Positions 25,291 to 34,619 of a stretch of 64,000 bases of DNA are shown here, piece after piece. The stretch spans positions 1-64,000 of the forward strand of contig JANXTF010000014.1 in the NCBI GenBank assembly GCA_025352565.1, in the 5' to 3' direction. How positions within the stretch are numbered: position 1 is the first letter of the stretch; every line of letters begins with the position of its first letter. The notes beneath the pieces are model-generated. The model was not told the origin of the DNA, did not search any database, and worked only from the letters and a program-made list of their open reading frames with translations. This stretch comes from Rhodospirillales bacterium (GTDB taxonomy: Bacteria; Pseudomonadota; Alphaproteobacteria; Acetobacterales; Acetobacteraceae). Made by a program: the position numbers and the translations under genes.

Positions 25291-26622
25291 TCAACGATGA
25301 CCCAGTACTCCTGCCCGCTCCAACCCGTCGAGCAACTCGTAGCATCGACCCAGTATCGGTACGAACCAAGGCCGGCCGCTATAACCCGGCATCGTCGCCA
25401 TCGGCAGCCCATCGAAACCACACGGCCGGTTCTGTTTGCCCGCGATCTTGAGGCCGATCTGCCGTCCCAGATACGACATCCGCGTGACGCCGCTGCCGTT
25501 GCATCCGGCGACGACATGCAGCCCATTCTGGCTGCCCATGTGCGGGACATGGTTGAACGTAAAGGCAATCTGCCCCTTCCAGGTATGCGACAGCCGCACG
25601 CCGCGCAGCTGCGGCCAGACCCGGCACAAATGACGATGCAGCACCGCACCGGCCTCGCGCTCGTTCCCGTCATACCACTTGGCCCGGGCGGCGAACACGA
25701 TGCGCCGCCTGTCCGGGGAACTGCGGAACGCATACAGCGACCGCTTGGTGTCGCCACCCGTCCGGTTGGTCGGCAGGCACTCGGCCACCAACGCCTCCGG
25801 CATCTCTTCCGTCGCGGTGATGTAGGCGGTGACAGGCACCAGGCCGCGCCGCAACGCGGGCGACACGGCACCCGTATAGCCGTTGGTCGCCACCACGACC
25901 TGGTCGGCGATGACCGATCCCCGTACCGTGCCGACCCGGAACCCCCTGGCGACCCGGGTGATCCCATCCACCCGCGCCTGCCCGCACACGACCACCCCGG
26001 CCCGCTCCGCCAGGCGGCGCATCGCGCGATACAGCTTGGCGGGATGCAGCGCGGCGGCTTCTTCGGTCACGGTGCCGCCGAAATAAAAGTCGCTGCCGAT
26101 CTCCTGCCGCTGCTCCTCCCGCGGGACCGCCCGGATCGTCAGGTTCAAATCCCGCCGCTGCTCGACCGCGCGGCGAACGAGGGCGTCGTATGCGTCTTGG
26201 CTATGCGCCCCGAGGAAGCGGCCACGCTGGACATAGTCCACGTCGAAACCCTGGGTCTGGATCAGGTCGCGCAGATAGTCCCACCCTCGGACAGCGTCCT
26301 CCTTGATCATCGCCGCCCGCGCGGCGCCGACCGCACGCTCGAGCTTCGCCGGAAGCTTGCCCACGCCGCCGATATGGCCGTGGTTGCGTGTGCTTGCACC
26401 GGCGCCGGGATCGTCCGCCTCAAGCACCAGGGCACCGATCCCGTGCTGCGCCAGCGCCAGCGCGGCCATCAATCCGCAGTAGCCGCCACCGACGATGGCG
26501 ACGTCAATCCGCTCGGGCACGTCGGCGCCGGCCGGATAGGGGGGCGCATCCTCCCACCAGAACGGCCGGGTCTGCCAATCCGTCGTGAAGATGTCGGAAG
26601 TCGAGGCGCGGGGCACCATCAC
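25291..26622 (-). CDS. PuuB/DadA-like FAD-dependent oxidoreductase
   Basis: This 443-aa flavoprotein resembles gamma-glutamylputrescine oxidases: an N-terminal TDWQTRPFWWEDAP segment, FAD motif DVAIVGGGYCGLMAALALAQHG, GASTRNHGHIGGVGK, YFGGTVTEEAAALHPAKLYR and a C-terminal FTFNHVPHMGSQNGLHVVAGCNGSG region. It probably oxidises an amine or N-substituted amino acid brought in by the PotD-like system. It is 13 bp upstream of copy B in the same direction and divergent from the PotA-like gene. Confidence 0.85.
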   Translation of the reverse strand: MMVPRASTSDIFTTDWQTRPFWWEDAPPYPAGADVPERIDVAIVGGGYCGLMAALALAQHGIGALVLEADDPGAGASTRNHGHIGGVGKLPAKLERAVGAARAAMIKEDAVRGWDYLRDLIQTQGFDVDYVQRGRFLGAHSQDAYDALVRRAVEQRRDLNLTIRAVPREEQRQEIGSDFYFGGTVTEEAAALHPAKLYRAMRRLAERAGVVVCGQARVDGITRVARGFRVGTVRGSVIADQVVVATNGYTGAVSPALRRGLVPVTAYITATEEMPEALVAECLPTNRTGGDTKRSLYAFRSSPDRRRIVFAARAKWYDGNEREAGAVLHRHLCRVWPQLRGVRLSHTWKGQIAFTFNHVPHMGSQNGLHVVAGCNGSGVTRMSYLGRQIGLKIAGKQNRPCGFDGLPMATMPGYSGRPWFVPILGRCYELLDGLERAGVLGHR

Positions 26623-26654
26623 TCCTTCGAGTCTGAGCCCGAAACATTACGGCA

Positions 26655-26673
26655 AATTGGACAGGCAACCTGA
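26655..26673 (+). promoter_or_regulatory. 19-bp repeated element, copy 2
   Basis: An exact copy of the element at 21839-21857 lies 32 bp upstream of the leftward FAD oxidase start and about 95 bp upstream of the chosen PotA-like start. The dyad CAGG-CAA-CCTG is intact. Its position between two divergent genes is the same as for copy 1. Confidence 0.5.
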
Positions 26674-26767
26674 CGAGATGTCAATCCCGCGCGGGTTGCC
26701 AGACCAATTCGTTTGCTGGATTGTGCCTCGGAATGAACGCACGTCGTTGCACCACGCCGGAGTATGT

Positions 26768-27880
26768 GTGAACAGGGGCATCGCCACCCGGAACAGCGGA
26801 TTGTCTGTCCACATCGATGGCGTCTCACGCCGCTATGGACGAGTGACCGCCGTCGCCGACGTCTCGCTGCAGGTCGCGGCCGGGGAGTTCCTCTCGCTGT
26901 TGGGGCCGTCCGGGTCCGGCAAGACCACCCTCCTGATGATGCTTGCCGGGTTCGAGCAGCCGGACGAGGGCCGGCTGCTCGTCGGCGACCGCGACCTCAC
27001 CCACGTGGCCCCCAACAAACGCGGCATCGCCATGGTGTTCCAGCGATACGCCCTGTTCCCGCACATGACCGTCGCCGAGAACATCGCCTTCCCGCTGCGC
27101 ACCCGCGGGATCGGCAGGGCCGAGCGGGACGAGAAGATCCGAAACGCCCTGGCGATGGTCAAACTCGACGAATACGCCGCCCGCAAGCCGGCGGAACTCT
27201 CGGGCGGCCAGCAGCAGCGCGTCGCCCTCGCCCGCGCCATCGTCTTCGACCCGCCGGTGATCCTGATGGACGAACCACTGGGCGCGCTCGACAAAAAGCT
27301 GCGCCAGCACATGCAGGTCGAACTGAAGCAGCTGCAACGCCGCCTCGGCGCCACGGTTATCTACGTGACGCACGACCAGGAGGAAGCGCTGACGATGTCG
27401 GATCGGGTCGCGGTGATGAACCACGGCCGCCTGGTCCAGCTCGGCTTCCCGCGCGAGCTGTACGACCGGCCCGCCGACCCATTCGTGGCCGACTTCATCG
27501 GCGACATGAACCTCCTGCCCGGCACGATCACAGCCGCCTCCGGCTCCGCCTGCACCATCCAGCTCGACGGTGGCCTGGCCTTCGGCATCGCCCCGCACCC
27601 ACTCGTCGCCGGCGCCGCCGCCCGGGTGGCCATCCGGCCCGAGCACGTAGTCCTGTCCCCCGCCAGGGCCGGCGCACCGGGCCTGCAAGGCCGCCTGACG
27701 CAGACCGTCTTTAACGGCGGAACGACGGTCATACTGGTCGAACTGCCTGGCGGCACCATGCTGCACGCCAGCGTCGGCACCCGATCCGAGCAGGCCGCGT
27801 TGCAGCCCGGCGCGCCGGTGGTTGCCTCCTGGGCGCCTGATCAGGCCATCGTGTTTTCCGGCTTCGCTCCACCGGCATGA
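26768..27880 (+). CDS. PotA-like ABC transporter ATPase
   Basis: The start taken is a GTG at 26768 with GGAG 5 nt upstream ([18 protein letters not shown]); an ATG at 26678 would add 30 residues with no homology. The 370-aa protein has Walker [11 protein letters not shown]-loop [13 protein letters not shown], signature [14 protein letters not shown], Walker [15 protein letters not shown] and switch His [13 protein letters not shown]-terminal TOBE domain includes [12 protein letters not shown]. Its stop overlaps the PotB-like start (ATGA). It powers uptake for the PotD-like proteins at 23103-25277. Confidence 0.9.
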   Translation: MNRGIATRNSGLSVHIDGVSRRYGRVTAVADVSLQVAAGEFLSLLGPSGSGKTTLLMMLAGFEQPDEGRLLVGDRDLTHVAPNKRGIAMVFQRYALFPHMTVAENIAFPLRTRGIGRAERDEKIRNALAMVKLDEYAARKPAELSGGQQQRVALARAIVFDPPVILMDEPLGALDKKLRQHMQVELKQLQRRLGATVIYVTHDQEEALTMSDRVAVMNHGRLVQLGFPRELYDRPADPFVADFIGDMNLLPGTITAASGSACTIQLDGGLAFGIAPHPLVAGAAARVAIRPEHVVLSPARAGAPGLQGRLTQTVFNGGTTVILVELPGGTMLHASVGTRSEQAALQPGAPVVASWAPDQAIVFSGFAPPA

Positions 27881-28743
27881 CCACAACCGGCCGCGCCACA
27901 GCGTTCCGAGGGCAGCTGTCCCTGCCGCTGACCCTCCTTCTCATCGCCCCGCTGGTCGCCCTGCTGGCCTGGACCTTCTTCCTGCCGATCGGACGCCTCC
28001 TGCTCACCAGCGTCACCGAACCCACGCCCAGCCTCGACAATTACCGCCGCCTGCTGACGGAACCGCTGCATCTGCGGGTCATGCTCCGCACCCTGCTGAT
28101 CGCTTTCGGATGCACCGTCTCGGCCCTCCTGCTCGGCTACCCCGTCGCCGCCCTCATGGCCCGGCCCGGACGCTTTTGGCCCAAGCTCACGGCGATCTGC
28201 GTGTTGGTCCCGCTCTGGACCTCGGCCCTGGTCCGCTCCTACGCCTGGATCGCGCTGATCGGGCGGCGCGGGGTCATCAACACGGCCCTGATCGATGCCG
28301 GGCTGATCGCCCAACCGCTCAACATGCTTTACACCAGCGCGGCCGTCCTGGTGGGCATGACCCACATCCTGCTGCCGTTCATGGTCCTGCCGATCTTCTC
28401 CGCCTTGTTGAGCCTCCCCGCCGACCTCCCGCGCGCGGCCGCGAACCTGGGCGCCGGCCGCGTGCGTACCTTCCTCACCATCGTGCTGCCGCTCAGCCTC
28501 CCCGGCGTCTTCGCCGGTTGCCTGCTGGTGTTCGTCATGGCGCTCGGCTTCTACATCACCCCGGCCCTCCTCGGCGGCCCACGCACCCTGATGATCGCGA
28601 CCCTGATCAGCCAGCAGGCGACCGAGGCGCTGGACTGGCCCTTCGCAGGCGCGATCTCGACGGTGCTGCTGCTCATGTCGGTCGGCCTGACGGTCGCGTT
28701 CCGCCGGGTGCTGCGGCTGGACCGGGTGGTCGCCCATGACTAG
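27877..28743 (+). CDS. PotB-like ABC transporter permease
   Basis: This 288-aa inner-membrane protein has about six helices, with a membrane-entry GRLLLTSVTEPTPSLDNYRRLL loop and the EAA-type loop LPRAAANLGAGRVRTFLTIVLPL. Its end overlaps the PotC-like gene by 8 bp. It forms the channel with the PotC-like protein. Confidence 0.9.
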   Translation: MTTTGRATAFRGQLSLPLTLLLIAPLVALLAWTFFLPIGRLLLTSVTEPTPSLDNYRRLLTEPLHLRVMLRTLLIAFGCTVSALLLGYPVAALMARPGRFWPKLTAICVLVPLWTSALVRSYAWIALIGRRGVINTALIDAGLIAQPLNMLYTSAAVLVGMTHILLPFMVLPIFSALLSLPADLPRAAANLGAGRVRTFLTIVLPLSLPGVFAGCLLVFVMALGFYITPALLGGPRTLMIATLISQQATEALDWPFAGAISTVLLLMSVGLTVAFRRVLRLDRVVAHD

Positions 28744-29533
28744 CCGCTCCATCGGCGAATGGGCCTTCCGGGCGGCCTGCCTGCTCGTGCTCGTGTTCCT
28801 CATGTTGCCAACCCTCATCATCGCGCCGATGTCGCTCAGCCCGGACAACTATCTGCACTTCCCGCCGCCTGGCCTTTCCTTGCGATGGTATCGCGCCTTC
28901 CTGTTCGCGCCCGACTGGATCGACGCCACCCTGTTCTCGCTCCAGGTCGCGGCCCTGACGATGGTCGCCAGCGTGCTGATCGGAACGGCCGGTTCCGTCG
29001 CGCTGGTCCGCGGCCGCCTGCCCGGCCGCCAGGCCATCGAGGCGCTGCTGCTCGCCCCCCTCATCATCCCCCCCATCATCGTGGCGATCGCCGTCTATCT
29101 CCAATTCGCGCCCCTCGGCCTCACCGGCACCATCACGGGCTTCGTGCTGATCCACACGGCGCTGGCGGTGCCCTACGTCGTGCTCGTCGTCTCGGCCGCG
29201 TTGCAGCGCCTGCCGCCGTCGCTGGAGCTGGCCGGGCTGAACCTGGGCGCCTCGCGGCTAACCTGCTTCAGGCGGATCGTGCTGCCGCTGATCGCCCCCG
29301 CCGTGCTGGCCGGCGCGGTGTTCGCCTTTCTCGCCTCCTTCGACGAGACCGTCGTTTCGTTCTTCATCTCGGGTACCGAGCACAAGACGGTCACGCGGAA
29401 GATGTTCGAGGATATCGAGTTCAACCTGTCGCCGGTGATCGCGGCGGCGTCGACCCTGTTCGTCGTGGCCACGATCGCCTTGATGGTGGTGGCCAACGCA
29501 TCCAGGATGGCGTCCAAGCCGCAAAAGAACTGA
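28736..29533 (+). CDS. PotC-like ABC transporter permease
   Basis: This 265-aa permease has six helices and a typical PotC pattern: LSPDNYLHFPPPGLSLRWYR early on, the EAA-type loop SLELAGLNLGASRLTCFRRI, and FLASFDETVVSFFISG in the last part. It is the end of the PotABC-like set. The aminotransferase remnant begins 18 bp downstream. Confidence 0.9.
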   Translation: MTSRSIGEWAFRAACLLVLVFLMLPTLIIAPMSLSPDNYLHFPPPGLSLRWYRAFLFAPDWIDATLFSLQVAALTMVASVLIGTAGSVALVRGRLPGRQAIEALLLAPLIIPPIIVAIAVYLQFAPLGLTGTITGFVLIHTALAVPYVVLVVSAALQRLPPSLELAGLNLGASRLTCFRRIVLPLIAPAVLAGAVFAFLASFDETVVSFFISGTEHKTVTRKMFEDIEFNLSPVIAAASTLFVVATIALMVVANASRMASKPQKN

Positions 29534-29551
29534 CCCACGGAAGAGGATTCA

Positions 29552-29779
29552 ATGGCCCACCTGGTCGACCATGTCTGCGGCGGCGCCCGCACGCTGCCTG
29601 CGCTCGATGGCCGCGCTCCGATCATCGTGCGCGGCACCGGTCCGTATCTGCTCGGGGACAACGGCAGGCGTGATAGCGACACCGCCCTCGGTTTCGGCGG
29701 GACGATCCTGGGGCACGCGAAGCGCGTCGCCTTGCGTCAGCGGGATCGCGTGGGTGCCAGGAGGTCCGCTACGCGATGA
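29552..29779 (+). pseudogene. Class III aminotransferase (HemL-like), N-terminal remnant
   Basis: The 75-codon frame has its own start and AGAGG Shine-Dalgarno. Residues about 9-53 match the N-terminus of a class III aminotransferase: GGARTLPALDGRAPIIVRGTG then YLLGDNGRRDSDTALGFGG and ILGHA, where relatives have a YxxDxDGNRYIDY...LGHAHP pattern. After that the similarity stops and the frame runs into the ribosome-binding region of the next gene. The cofactor lysine and nearly 400 residues are gone. The intact gene would have been the expected partner of the oxidases, converting an aldehyde or amine intermediate. Confidence 0.65.
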
Positions 29780-31122
29780 TGAACCTGTTCACGATCCCCA
29801 ATCTGGTGGGCGCGCATCTGGGCGGGTGGCGCCACCGGGACGCGTACAGCCATCCGGTCATGAACCTGCGGCAGACGATCGAATTCGCCCAGCTTGCGGA
29901 ACGGGGCAAGCTGGACGGCCTGTTCCTGGCGGACGGCAACGGAATCCGGGACATGAATAGGCGCGCCCTGTTCGCCGCCAACTTTCCCTCCGCGCGGCCC
30001 GGCGTGTTCGACCCGGTCGTGCTGATGACCGCGCTTGCCGGGCACACCAGCCGGATCGGCCTGGTCTCGACCGCGACCACCACCTTTGACGAACCGTGGT
30101 TCGTCGCCCGCCGCTTCGCCTCGCTCGACCACGTCAGCAACGGGCGCGCCGGGTGGAACGCGGTGACCGCTGCCAACGCGGGCGACGCGCTGAACTTCAA
30201 CCGCTCCGAGCCCGTCAACCGCGAGGAACGCTATGCGCGAGCTGAGGAGTTCATCGAAGTCGTGCAGGGGTTGTGGGACAGTTGGGCCGAGGATGCGTTT
30301 GTGCAGGACAAGGCGTCGGGCCGGTTCCTCGACCCGGACCGGGTGCGGGCGCTCAACCATGCGGGCCGATTCTTCAAGGTTGCCGGACCCCTGAACGTGC
30401 CGCGTACGCCCCAGGGCCGCCCGGTCGTATTCACCGCCGGCCAGTCCGAGGCGGGGAAGGAGCTGGCGGCCCGGTACGCGGATGCGATGTTCGGGGCCGG
30501 CGATTCGAAGGAGACCTGCCAAGCGGAGTATGCGGACATCAAGGGACGGGTGGCAAAGCATGGCCGCGACCCCGACATGCTGCGCTTCATTCCTGGCGTC
30601 AACGTGTTTGCCGGCCGCAGCGCCGGGGAGGCCGACGACCTGTATGGCGAATTGAACGAGCTGATCTCGCCGGCGCTGGGCATCGACTACCTTTCCAAGA
30701 TCGTCACCCAGGATCTGAGCGGCCTGCCGCTCGATGGCCCGATGCCGGACCTGCCCGATACCGTCGCCGGCAGCAGCACCGTGCGCACCTTCGTGGTCAA
30801 GGTGATCCGGGACGAGAAGCTGACCGTAAGGCAGGCCTACCAGCGCGTGGTGTCGGATTTCGGCACGCCGGTCGTGAAGGGCAGCGCGGTCGAGGTCGCG
30901 GACGTGCTGGAGGATTGGTATCGCGCGAAGGCGTGCGACGGCTTCGTTATCACGTTCCCCATGGTCCCGGTCGGGCTGCGCAACCTGGTCGACCTGGTGG
31001 TGCCGGAGTTGCAGCGCCGGGGCCTGTTCCGGACCGAGTATGCCGGCACGACGCTGCGCGACCACCTGGGGCTGCTCAGGCCGGCGAATCCGCAATTCGA
31101 AACAGCGCCACGGTCAGGATGA
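29776..31122 (+). CDS. NtaA/SnaA/DszA-type flavin-dependent monooxygenase (LLM family)
   Basis: This 448-aa FMNH2-dependent monooxygenase matches the NtaA family: AHLGGWRHRDAYSHP, FAQLAERGKLDGLFLAD, RIGLVSTATTTFDEPWFVARRFASLDH, NGRAGWNAVTAANA, EERYARAEEFIEVVQGLWDSW and VFTAGQSEAGKELAARYADAMF. Members include nitrilotriacetate and EDTA monooxygenases, which remove carboxymethyl groups. They need a separate flavin reductase, and none is visible in the window. AGGAGG lies 11 nt upstream; either of two adjacent ATGs can be the start. It sits between PotABC and another FAD oxidase. Confidence 0.88.
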   Translation: MMNLFTIPNLVGAHLGGWRHRDAYSHPVMNLRQTIEFAQLAERGKLDGLFLADGNGIRDMNRRALFAANFPSARPGVFDPVVLMTALAGHTSRIGLVSTATTTFDEPWFVARRFASLDHVSNGRAGWNAVTAANAGDALNFNRSEPVNREERYARAEEFIEVVQGLWDSWAEDAFVQDKASGRFLDPDRVRALNHAGRFFKVAGPLNVPRTPQGRPVVFTAGQSEAGKELAARYADAMFGAGDSKETCQAEYADIKGRVAKHGRDPDMLRFIPGVNVFAGRSAGEADDLYGELNELISPALGIDYLSKIVTQDLSGLPLDGPMPDLPDTVAGSSTVRTFVVKVIRDEKLTVRQAYQRVVSDFGTPVVKGSAVEVADVLEDWYRAKACDGFVITFPMVPVGLRNLVDLVVPELQRRGLFRTEYAGTTLRDHLGLLRPANPQFETAPRSG

Positions 31123-31138
31123 GGAGCGGAGACGAGCT

Positions 31139-32392
31139 ATGGTGACGCAACCGCAGCCGGACTGCCTGGTCGTCGGGTCCGGGATCGCCGGCGTGTGTGC
31201 CGCGCTGTTTATCCAGCAGGGCGGGGCCAGGGTCGCGATCGTCGATCCCGACGAGCCGGGGATGGGGGCCTCGTTCGGCAATGCGGGGATCGTGGTGAAC
31301 ACGAAGACGAAGCCGGTGTTTGCCGGACTGACGGCACGGACGCTCTTCGCCATGCTGCGCGACCCTGCGTCGCCGCTGAACGTGCGGTGGTCGCAGTTCC
31401 TCGGTCTGTCGCCGTGGTTCCTGAAGATGCTGGCGAACGCCAACCCCCGGGACGTGCGCCGCATCACCGATGCGCTCGGCAATCTGTGCCGCAGCGGGGA
31501 GGAGATCTACCGGGAGCTTTGGCGGGATGCCGGGATGGGCGACCTGGTGCGGGCCCGCGGTTCGCTCGCGCTCAACCTGACCGAGGAGGAGCGGGACCGC
31601 GACTGGGACGGCCCGCTTGCGGCCTTCCGCGCCGCGGGCGTGCCGATGGAGCGGGTCGGGCCCGCGGACATCCGCGCGCTGGCCCCCGTGGCGCCCCGCT
31701 ACGCGGCTGGGGTCTACTCGCCGGACTTCCAGCATACGACCAGCCCGAAGGACTTCGTCGCCACGCTGTTCAGGCTTTTCGTTGCTCAAGGCGGGTTAAG
31801 CGTGCGGACGCGGGTGGATGGCGTGCAGGTGCGGGACGGCAAGGCGGTCGGGCTGCAGACGGCCCACGGCGTGGTGCCGGGGGGAAGCGTGGTGCTGGCC
31901 GCCGGCGTCGGGACCGCAAAGCTGGCTGCGGGCCTGGGCGAGGCGGTCCCGCACCAGGCCGTCGGCGGCTACCATGTCATGCTCGGCGCGCCGGGCATCG
32001 TGCTGGAGACGCCGCTGCTGCCGCTCGACTTCCGGTTCGCGATCACGCCGATGCGGGACGGCATCCGTCTTGCCGGCACCTACGAGTTCGGCGGCGCCGC
32101 CCGGCCGCCGACCCAGGCGAAGATCGACGACATGCTCCGGCACGTCGCGACCGTCCTGCCCGGCATCGACAACCGGGCCACGTCCACATGGCGGGGCTTC
32201 AGATCTTATTTGCCGGATGCCCTGCCGGTGATTGGCGCGTCACGGACAGTGGAGCGCCTGCATTACCTGTTCGGCCTGTCCTCGTCCGGGATGATCAACA
32301 GCGCCGCCGCCGGACGGGCCCTTGCGAAGATGTGGCACGGTGCCGCGCCCGATTTCGACATGAGTCCCTACGCGATCGAGCGGTTCCACTAA
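31139..32392 (+). CDS. DadA-like FAD-dependent oxidoreductase
   Basis: The start is the ATG at 31139 (MVTQPQPDCLVVGSGIAG). This 417-aa flavoprotein has the FAD motif VVGSGIAGVCAALFIQQGG, GMGASFGNAGIVVN, a middle QHTTSPKDFVATLF region and a C-terminal LFGLSSSGMINSAAAGRAL. WRGFRSYLPDALPVIG resembles the matching part of the oxidase at 21857. It probably oxidises the secondary amine or amino acid left by the upstream monooxygenase. It follows that gene by 16 bp. Confidence 0.87.
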   Translation: MVTQPQPDCLVVGSGIAGVCAALFIQQGGARVAIVDPDEPGMGASFGNAGIVVNTKTKPVFAGLTARTLFAMLRDPASPLNVRWSQFLGLSPWFLKMLANANPRDVRRITDALGNLCRSGEEIYRELWRDAGMGDLVRARGSLALNLTEEERDRDWDGPLAAFRAAGVPMERVGPADIRALAPVAPRYAAGVYSPDFQHTTSPKDFVATLFRLFVAQGGLSVRTRVDGVQVRDGKAVGLQTAHGVVPGGSVVLAAGVGTAKLAAGLGEAVPHQAVGGYHVMLGAPGIVLETPLLPLDFRFAITPMRDGIRLAGTYEFGGAARPPTQAKIDDMLRHVATVLPGIDNRATSTWRGFRSYLPDALPVIGASRTVERLHYLFGLSSSGMINSAAAGRALAKMWHGAAPDFDMSPYAIERFH

Positions 32393-32566
32393 TCCCGGAG
32401 CCTGCGCGCCGCCGAAGGGCTCTCGAGGGCAATCAGGTCCAGCGCGGGCACGACACGAGGGGCTTGGTGCGATCGACGCTGCGGCGCTATTGACCGTCCG
32501 CCTGGTGATGGATCGGCCCACCCCCAGAGGGCGAAGCTGGGCGCCATGCACGATAGGAGCTTTTTG

Positions 32567-32752
32567 ATGCCGGACGCCGCGCTTCCCTCGCTCTATCCCG
32601 CGATCCTGGCCGCGTGCGGGATCGTGGTCCCGCCCGATCGGCTCGACGGCGTGATCGCCGAGATCATCGAGTTGCGTGGCCACATCGACCGCCTGAACGC
32701 CGCCTGCCCCGATGCCGGCGAACCCGCGACGCTGTTCGGGAACGGCCAGTGA
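32567..32752 (+). CDS. AtzG-like small amidase partner
   Basis: The 61-aa product starts at the ATG at 32567, with AGGAG 7 nt upstream. It resembles AtzG/GatC-type peptides that wrap amidases: SLYPAILAACGIVVPPDRLDG then IAEIIELRGHIDRLNA. Its stop overlaps the amidase start (GTGA), which is the classic coupling of AtzG with AtzE. The 174 bp upstream hold no recognised gene. Confidence 0.7.
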   Translation: MPDAALPSLYPAILAACGIVVPPDRLDGVIAEIIELRGHIDRLNAACPDAGEPATLFGNGQ

Positions 32753-34122
32753 CGGACCCGGACTCGGTCGCCGCCCTGGGCGCACGCTTGCGCGAGGGCA
32801 CCGCGACATCCGTCGGGTTGACCGAACGCGCATTGGCTCGCATCGCCTCGCTCGACCCAGTGCTGCACGCGTTCATCCGTGTCGAGGGCAAGGCTGCAAT
32901 GGCTGCGGCCGCGGCTGCGGATGCGGAGCTTCGGACCGGGCACGATCGCGGCCCGATGCACGGCATTCCCTACGCCTTGAAGGACATCTTTGACGCTGCC
33001 GGCCTGCCCACGACCTGCCACTCCCGCGTCATGGACGGCCACGTGGCCGTCAAGGATTCCGCCGTGGCCAGCCGCTTTCGCGAGGGCGGCGCGATCCTTC
33101 TGGGCAAGCTCGCGACCTACGAGTTCGCGTTGGGCGGGCCCAGCTTTGACATCCCGTTCCCCCCGGCGCGCAACCCATGGAACCCCGCCCATATTCCCGG
33201 CGGTTCATCATCCGGTTCGGCCGTCGCGGTCGCTGCGGGCATGGTCCGGGTTACGACGGGGTCGTGTACTGCCGGGTCGATCCGCGGGCCGGCAGCGTTC
33301 TGCGGCACGGTGGGGCTGAAGCCAACTTACGGACGCGTGTCCCGCCGTGGCGTATTCCCACTCGCGTGGTCCCTGGACCATTGCGGCCCGCTGGCCCGGT
33401 CGGTCGAGGACGCGGCCATCGCGCTACAGGTCATGGCCGGGCATGACCCCGCCGACCCCGGAAGCGCCGACATGCCCGTGCCGGACTATCGTGAGGGGCT
33501 GGACCGTGGCGTCGCAGGACTGCGTTTCGGCGTCCCGCGCGGGTTCTTCACGCACGATCCCACCCTCAGCGACGATGCGAGAGACGGGATCGAAGCGACG
33601 TTGCGCGTGCTGCGCGACGCCGGCGCCGACGTGATCGACATCGAACTACCCGACTACGCGCTCTATCGTTCGTGCAACCGGGTGATCATGGCTGCGGAGA
33701 TGTTCTCCGTCCACCGACCGACGCTGCAACGGCGCTTCACCGATTACGGAGAGATTGCCGCCCAGCGGTTCACCAGTGGCGTCGCCGTGGATGCGGCCGA
33801 CTACCTGGCCGCCCAGCGCTTGCGCCGGATCTTGGGCGATGCCGTCGATCGTGCCCTGCAGTCCTGCGACGTGCTCGCGACCGCGATTTCCATGGCCACC
33901 GCGCCCCGATTCGACGCCGTGGGCGCGGTCATGCCGCTGCAGCCGGCCGTCTTCAACGTCACTGGCCACCCCGCCATCAGCGTACCGACAGGGCTTGGCC
34001 GCGACGGGCTGCCGCTCGCCCTCCAGGTCGCCGGGCGGCGGTTCGACGAGGCGACGGTGCTGCGGGCCGGACGGGCGATTGAGCAGCTGACAGGCTGGGA
34101 CCAGGTTCCCCTGCCGCGCTGA
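32749..34122 (+). CDS. Amidase signature family hydrolase (AtzE-like)
   Basis: This 457-aa hydrolase starts at the GTG overlapping the small gene. The triad is Lys78 in GIPYALKDIFDAAG, the cis-Ser in GGSSSGSAVA (about 153) and Ser177 in GSCTAGSIRGPAAFCG. Known AtzE acts on 1-carboxybiuret together with AtzG; here the cluster suggests an amide or N-carbamoyl group in an amine-derived compound. It is the last gene of the rightward run that starts at 26768. Confidence 0.87.
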   Translation: MTDPDSVAALGARLREGTATSVGLTERALARIASLDPVLHAFIRVEGKAAMAAAAAADAELRTGHDRGPMHGIPYALKDIFDAAGLPTTCHSRVMDGHVAVKDSAVASRFREGGAILLGKLATYEFALGGPSFDIPFPPARNPWNPAHIPGGSSSGSAVAVAAGMVRVTTGSCTAGSIRGPAAFCGTVGLKPTYGRVSRRGVFPLAWSLDHCGPLARSVEDAAIALQVMAGHDPADPGSADMPVPDYREGLDRGVAGLRFGVPRGFFTHDPTLSDDARDGIEATLRVLRDAGADVIDIELPDYALYRSCNRVIMAAEMFSVHRPTLQRRFTDYGEIAAQRFTSGVAVDAADYLAAQRLRRILGDAVDRALQSCDVLATAISMATAPRFDAVGAVMPLQPAVFNVTGHPAISVPTGLGRDGLPLALQVAGRRFDEATVLRAGRAIEQLTGWDQVPLPR

Positions 34123-34260
34123 TGTCGCGTGCGCGTCGGTTGAGCCAGGCCAGGCTAGATCCGAACAGGGCTTCCGTACAGGCTTATGACAGTACGCCGT
34201 ACCGCTCAGACGCACGGGCCAACCACCAGAACATCTGTTTCGACAATTACGAGGGGCCAA

Positions 34261-34555
34261 TTACGACGCGCCCGGCGCCTGCACGTTTCGGATGCTCAGA
34301 GGGGTCTGATGAAATGCCGGGGCGGCCCACCTCGCGGCGTTGGCGATCACACGCTGCACGACTGGGTCATGACAGGTTGGGAAGGTCTCATGGCCTGGTC
34401 GGAAATGGAAGATGCGGCCGTGCCCGCGGTGGAAGCAGCGGCCGCTGCGGAATACCTCTCCGGACATCGCCTTCTGGGCCAATTCGAAGTAGGGCGGCAC
34501 GTCGGCGGCGATCGGATCGGTGGGAGCGATGGTCCACACCGGCGCCAGCATGGCA
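34261..34555 (-). pseudogene. ThuA-like (trehalose-utilisation) domain, C-terminal remnant
   Basis: Read leftward to the TAA at 34261, this frame carries the end of a ThuA-like protein: WTIAPTDPIAADVPPYFELAQ, then GEVFRSGRCFHRGHGRIF, HFRPGHETFPTCHDP and VVQRVIANAARWAAP. Family members usually have about 20 more residues between the FELxxEEMYGE and GEVFRSG segments, so there is an internal deletion as well as loss of the N-terminal half. No start codon fits. It is downstream of an SDR remnant in the same direction. Confidence 0.7.
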
Positions 34556-34619
34556 GGCCGGGTGCGACGATGCTCGCCGCGAGCATGGTGCGATGGCGTT
34601 CGACCTTGCCACTGGCGCG

